In this document: in pieces, positions 33,491 to 35,452 of the stretch
Layout of the letters: each line of letters opens with the position of its first letter
Position numbering within the stretch: the stretch's first letter is position 1
Assembly (NCBI GenBank): GCA_017888105.1
Contig: JAGHGS010000172.1
Coordinates: forward strand, 1-35,452
Source: Bacilli bacterium
GTDB taxonomy: Bacteria; Bacillota_I; Bacilli_A; RF39; UBA660
Direction of reading: 5' to 3'
DNA: 35,452 nt
The notes under the pieces: generated by a model
The model's input: only the letters and a program-made list of their open reading frames with translations
Told to the model about the DNA's origin: nothing
The model's database searches: none
Position numbers and translations under genes: made by a program

Positions 33491-33529
33491 TAGAAGTTAA
33501 TTCAAATTGTATAAATAACTTCTATTTTT
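33490..33529 (+). terminator. Terminator of the second XRE gene
   Basis: ATAGAAGTTA and TAACTTCTAT form a perfect 10-bp stem beginning at the last base of the stop codon and followed by TTTT. Confidence 0.75.
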
Positions 33530-33644
33530 GTTTAAAATTAATTATAAATTAAAAATTATGCTTTTATAATAATTTTGAAGCAAAATATCATTCCTTAAAA
33601 CCAAAATACCACATTAAAGATTAAATCAATGATATAATAAATGA

Positions 33645-33766
33645 GCAAGTATACGTAGTACAATATACTTGCTATTAATTTTCAAGGAGTGGTGAAGTTT
33701 TCCCCACTCTTATGTTATATATTAGCCCCTAAATATTTCATAGGAACCATATTAATTCTATCATAA
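33645..33766 (+). other. Two hairpins and a possible micro-peptide between the second and third XRE genes
   Basis: GCAAGTATA/TATACTTGC (33645-33672) is a perfect 9-bp stem just after a TATAAT box (33632-33637), for which no good -35 is seen. A second stem GAGTGG/CCACTC (33687-33709) follows. A frame from GTG at 33692 to 33766 would give a 24-residue hydrophobic peptide (KFSPLLCYILAPKYFIGTIL, then ILS), but its AGGAG is too close to be convincing. The whole could be a small regulatory RNA, a leader of the third XRE gene, or an operator. Confidence 0.35.
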
Positions 33767-33865
33767 GATTGTTTCTGTGTCTATATTTTTCTTCTTGTGA
33801 ATATAATTTTCTTAGAATTGTTATTTAGTAGTATAAAATGTAGTTGTTCCAAAGGAGAAAACAAT

Positions 33866-34333
33866 ATGCAAATTATTAATACGACAATTCATGAGAGGTT
33901 AAAATTTACTAGAATATATTTTGGATATTCCCAAACTGAATTAGCAAAAATGCTTGATGTTAAACAAAGTGTATATGCTAACTGGGAGTTAAATAAAAGA
34001 TTAATTCCTTTAAGGCATCTTATATCTTTAGCAAATATTTATCAAATTAATGTAGACTATTTACTTGCACTAACGGATATACAAATTCATCAAAAACCTA
34101 TAAATGTAGATAAAGTTATTATAAGTCGCAACTTAAGAATTTTATTATATGAATTAAAAATTAATGTTAAAACATTTGCCAAAAATCTAAATGTAAGTTG
34201 CTCTCCTATTTATAATTATTTAAATTGTAAAAATCTGATACCAACATACGTCTTATATGATATAGCTCGTAATTATAATATTTCGACGGATTGGATATTA
34301 GGTAGAACTTCGCAAAAAAATATATTAAAATAA
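33866..34333 (+). CDS. XRE-family regulator with two HTH domains
   Basis: 155 residues from ATG at 33866, 7 nt after AAAGGAGA; a longer frame from 33797 has no ribosome site. First HTH at about 9-66 (RLKFTRIYFGYSQTELAKML, then QSVYANWELNKRLIPLRHLI), close to that of 31585; second at about 85-148 (RNLRILLYELKINVKTFAKN), ending TDWILG. The recognition helix of the second domain (CSPIYNYLNCKNLIPTYVLY) is unlike its siblings, so it may no longer bind DNA. It converges on 34367-34969 across a shared terminator. Confidence 0.8.
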   Translation: MQIINTTIHERLKFTRIYFGYSQTELAKMLDVKQSVYANWELNKRLIPLRHLISLANIYQINVDYLLALTDIQIHQKPINVDKVIISRNLRILLYELKINVKTFAKNLNVSCSPIYNYLNCKNLIPTYVLYDIARNYNISTDWILGRTSQKNILK

Positions 34334-34358
34334 TAAAAGAGCAAAAGCCCTTTTATTT
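34334..34358. terminator. Bidirectional terminator between convergent genes
   Basis: TAAAAGAGC-AAAA-GCCCTTTTA with one mismatch, T-rich on both strands, placed 1 nt after the XRE stop and 12 nt from the stop of the opposite gene. Confidence 0.6.
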
Positions 34359-34366
34359 AATAGAGA

Positions 34367-34969
34367 TTATGAGTAGATTATTTTAGATAATCTTTTTTTG
34401 TTACCAGAATAACAACTAATTATAAAATCTAAAACTTCCAACTCCAATTCATCTAATTCACTAAATGATTTATCTTTTAAATGTATGCGACATGTTTCCT
34501 CTAAAAAAATATTAAAATTAAATATATTCTTATTTAATTTTTTTGAATATTTTTTTACACACATGATGACTTCAATCTCATATTGAAATTGTTTCTCCAT
34601 AACTAACTTATATATAATAGCAGCTACAAAATTTAGATCAAATTCAGGACTGATAAAAAGATAAGCAACTAAGTCTTGGCTCAGTAATTCTAAACTAAAA
34701 ATCATATTAAATAAAAAATCTAGGCCTGCTTTATTAAAAAAAGCCACAAAAGAATCAATAATAAATTTTTCAAATTCTTTAGTAAGTTCTTGTTTAGTTA
34801 GCACATAAATTTCAGTTAAATCTTTCCACATACTATATGAACTAATTAGATTGTACTTTTGCATATTATACATTATTTTAATTCCTTTTTCTAAAGCTTC
34901 TAAGTTAAAGTCGTTATACTTTAAAAAAATAAAATCTTTAATCAATTGTTGTTCTTTTCTTAATTTCAT
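34367..34969 (-). CDS. Unknown helical protein
   Basis: 200 residues, all-helical by pattern, with many Leu/Ile/Phe heptads (for example FLFNMIFSLELLSQDLVAYL) that are amphipathic rather than membrane-spanning. No recognised family. ATG at 34967-34969 follows AAAGGAGG. It follows the aminoglycoside phosphotransferase gene after a strong terminator and converges on the third XRE gene. It could be a regulatory partner; nothing in the sequence fixes this. Confidence 0.6.
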   Translation of the reverse strand: MKLRKEQQLIKDFIFLKYNDFNLEALEKGIKIMYNMQKYNLISSYSMWKDLTEIYVLTKQELTKEFEKFIIDSFVAFFNKAGLDFLFNMIFSLELLSQDLVAYLFISPEFDLNFVAAIIYKLVMEKQFQYEIEVIMCVKKYSKKLNKNIFNFNIFLEETCRIHLKDKSFSELDELELEVLDFIISCYSGNKKRLSKIIYS

Positions 34970-35002
34970 AATAATCCTCCTTTCCAGGAAGATATTATAT
35001 AA

Positions 35003-35034
35003 AAAAGATTGTAAAATTCATTATACAATCTTTT
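35003..35034 (-). terminator. Terminator of the aminoglycoside phosphotransferase-like gene
   Basis: AAAAGATTGTA/TACAATCTTTT, a perfect 11-bp stem on the minus strand followed by TT, overlapping the TAA stop codon. Confidence 0.75.
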
Positions 35035-35452
35035 ATAAATACAATTCCATCATTAATAAATAGTAGGTTATTTTAAAATCATCTCGTTTTATATTCAAAA
35101 CCTCATAAAACTTATTTACATATTCCTGCCCATAGTTTCTTAAAATAGATTTTTCACATATAGCTAAATCAAACCATTTATCTGCTATACCACTCTCACC
35201 CACATCAATAAAGCCAGAAAACTTATCTTTGATGGCAAATATATTAGGCAAACTAGTATCTCCATGTGAAAAAACTAATTCTTCTGGAAAACGATTACTT
35301 TGCAAATATTGTAATAAATTTTGTACTGTTCCGAACCTTTTTCTTGTTTCTGGACTTAGAGATAAATTATTTACTAATCCTTTACTTACATTATTTTCAA
35401 TTAGAGATAACTTATATTCATTTGAAACATCAAATGGACAATTTGATATATC
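35033..35452 (-). CDS. Aminoglycoside 3'-phosphotransferase-like protein, N-terminus outside the window
   Basis: The frame is open from the right edge, giving 139 C-terminal residues. It begins DISNCPFDV and has the key motifs of the APH(3') family: LVFSHGDTSLPN (the HGD catalytic loop), FSGFIDVGESG (the metal-binding IDxG loop) and DKWFDLA, and ends KITYYLLMMELYL, matching the usual C-terminus. These resemble APH(3')-III (kanamycin/neomycin phosphorylation with ATP) closely but with many differences, so it may be a distant relative with its own spectrum. The first about 120 residues are missing only because the window ends. It carries its own terminator, so it is a separate cargo gene. Confidence 0.85.
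   Translation of the reverse strand, partial: DISNCPFDVSNEYKLSLIENNVSKGLVNNLSLSPETRKRFGTVQNLLQYLQSNRFPEELVFSHGDTSLPNIFAIKDKFSGFIDVGESGIADKWFDLAICEKSILRNYGQEYVNKFYEVLNIKRDDFKITYYLLMMELYL

Noticed and set aside
33692..33766. 24-residue hydrophobic peptide resembling a type I toxin
   Set aside because: GTG start with the ribosome site only 2 nt away; no antisense RNA promoter is evident. Kept only as a note in the intergenic feature.
1..35452. Mycoplasma genetic code (TGA as tryptophan)
   Set aside because: TGA ends several genes exactly at start-stop overlaps or inside terminators (4420, 6308, 11082, 16506, 24988), and TGG is used for tryptophan.

Overview
The window is a strongly AT-rich stretch (roughly a quarter G+C by eye) from a low-G+C Gram-positive bacterium, most likely an uncultured gut Bacillota of the Bacilli/Erysipelotrichia type. 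Evidence for a cell-walled Gram-positive host is a sortase, a sortase-anchored surface protein, a SipW-type signal peptidase and a peptidoglycan endopeptidase. TGA acts as a stop: several genes end in TGA inside start-stop overlaps or terminator hairpins, so the Mycoplasma code is not in use. Nearly everything is read on the minus strand, so the order below runs from high to low coordinates. The whole looks like the inside of a conjugative element (ICE or plasmid) with its accessory cargo. Neither end of the element, no integrase, no coupling protein (VirD4/TcpA) and no replication initiator is visible.

Right end (35.5-31.5 kb), accessory and regulatory island: the C-terminal part of an APH(3')-type aminoglycoside phosphotransferase runs off the edge. 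It is followed by three plus-strand regulators, each with two XRE-type helix-turn-helix domains, interleaved with three unrecognised minus-strand genes. Several hairpins, a palindromic operator candidate and a predicted structured RNA lie between them. At 31.0-29.7 kb there is a secreted protein and a small beta-rich protein.

29.4-25.6 kb, metabolic cargo: a LysR regulator with its own promoter and terminator, then a translationally coupled pair made of a radical SAM enzyme (CxxxCxxC plus a distal six-cysteine cluster) and a fusion of a MazG-like helical domain to a perfect Nudix box. This is the best candidate here for an undescribed system, probably acting on a nucleotide.

25.5-18.0 kb, start of the transfer region and surface module: a consensus promoter with two overlapping palindromic operators drives a sigma/ArpU-like HTH gene. 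Next come a ribbon-helix-helix protein, a membrane-anchored protein, a 999-residue thioester/SpaA-repeat adhesin, a sortase, a TasA-like protein, SipW and an InlB-repeat protein. Together they look like a self-contained system for building cell-cell contact structures.

17.9-9.3 kb, conjugation core: SSB, a hypothetical protein, VirB2-, VirB6-, VirB3- and VirB4-like proteins, an M23 endopeptidase, small regulators and a methylase-fold protein that lacks its catalytic motif. 9.3-5.3 kb holds unknown proteins, a CHC2/Toprim primase and a complex set of inverted repeats that could be an origin or an attenuator. 5.25-4.4 kb is an ADP-ribosyltransferase-like gene with its own promoter and terminator, that is, a cargo gene. 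4.3-1 kb is the mobilisation operon: ribbon-helix-helix proteins and a MobP/MobL-type relaxase. At the left edge the 3' end of the relaxase and the gene after it have been tandemly duplicated and have decayed or diverged.
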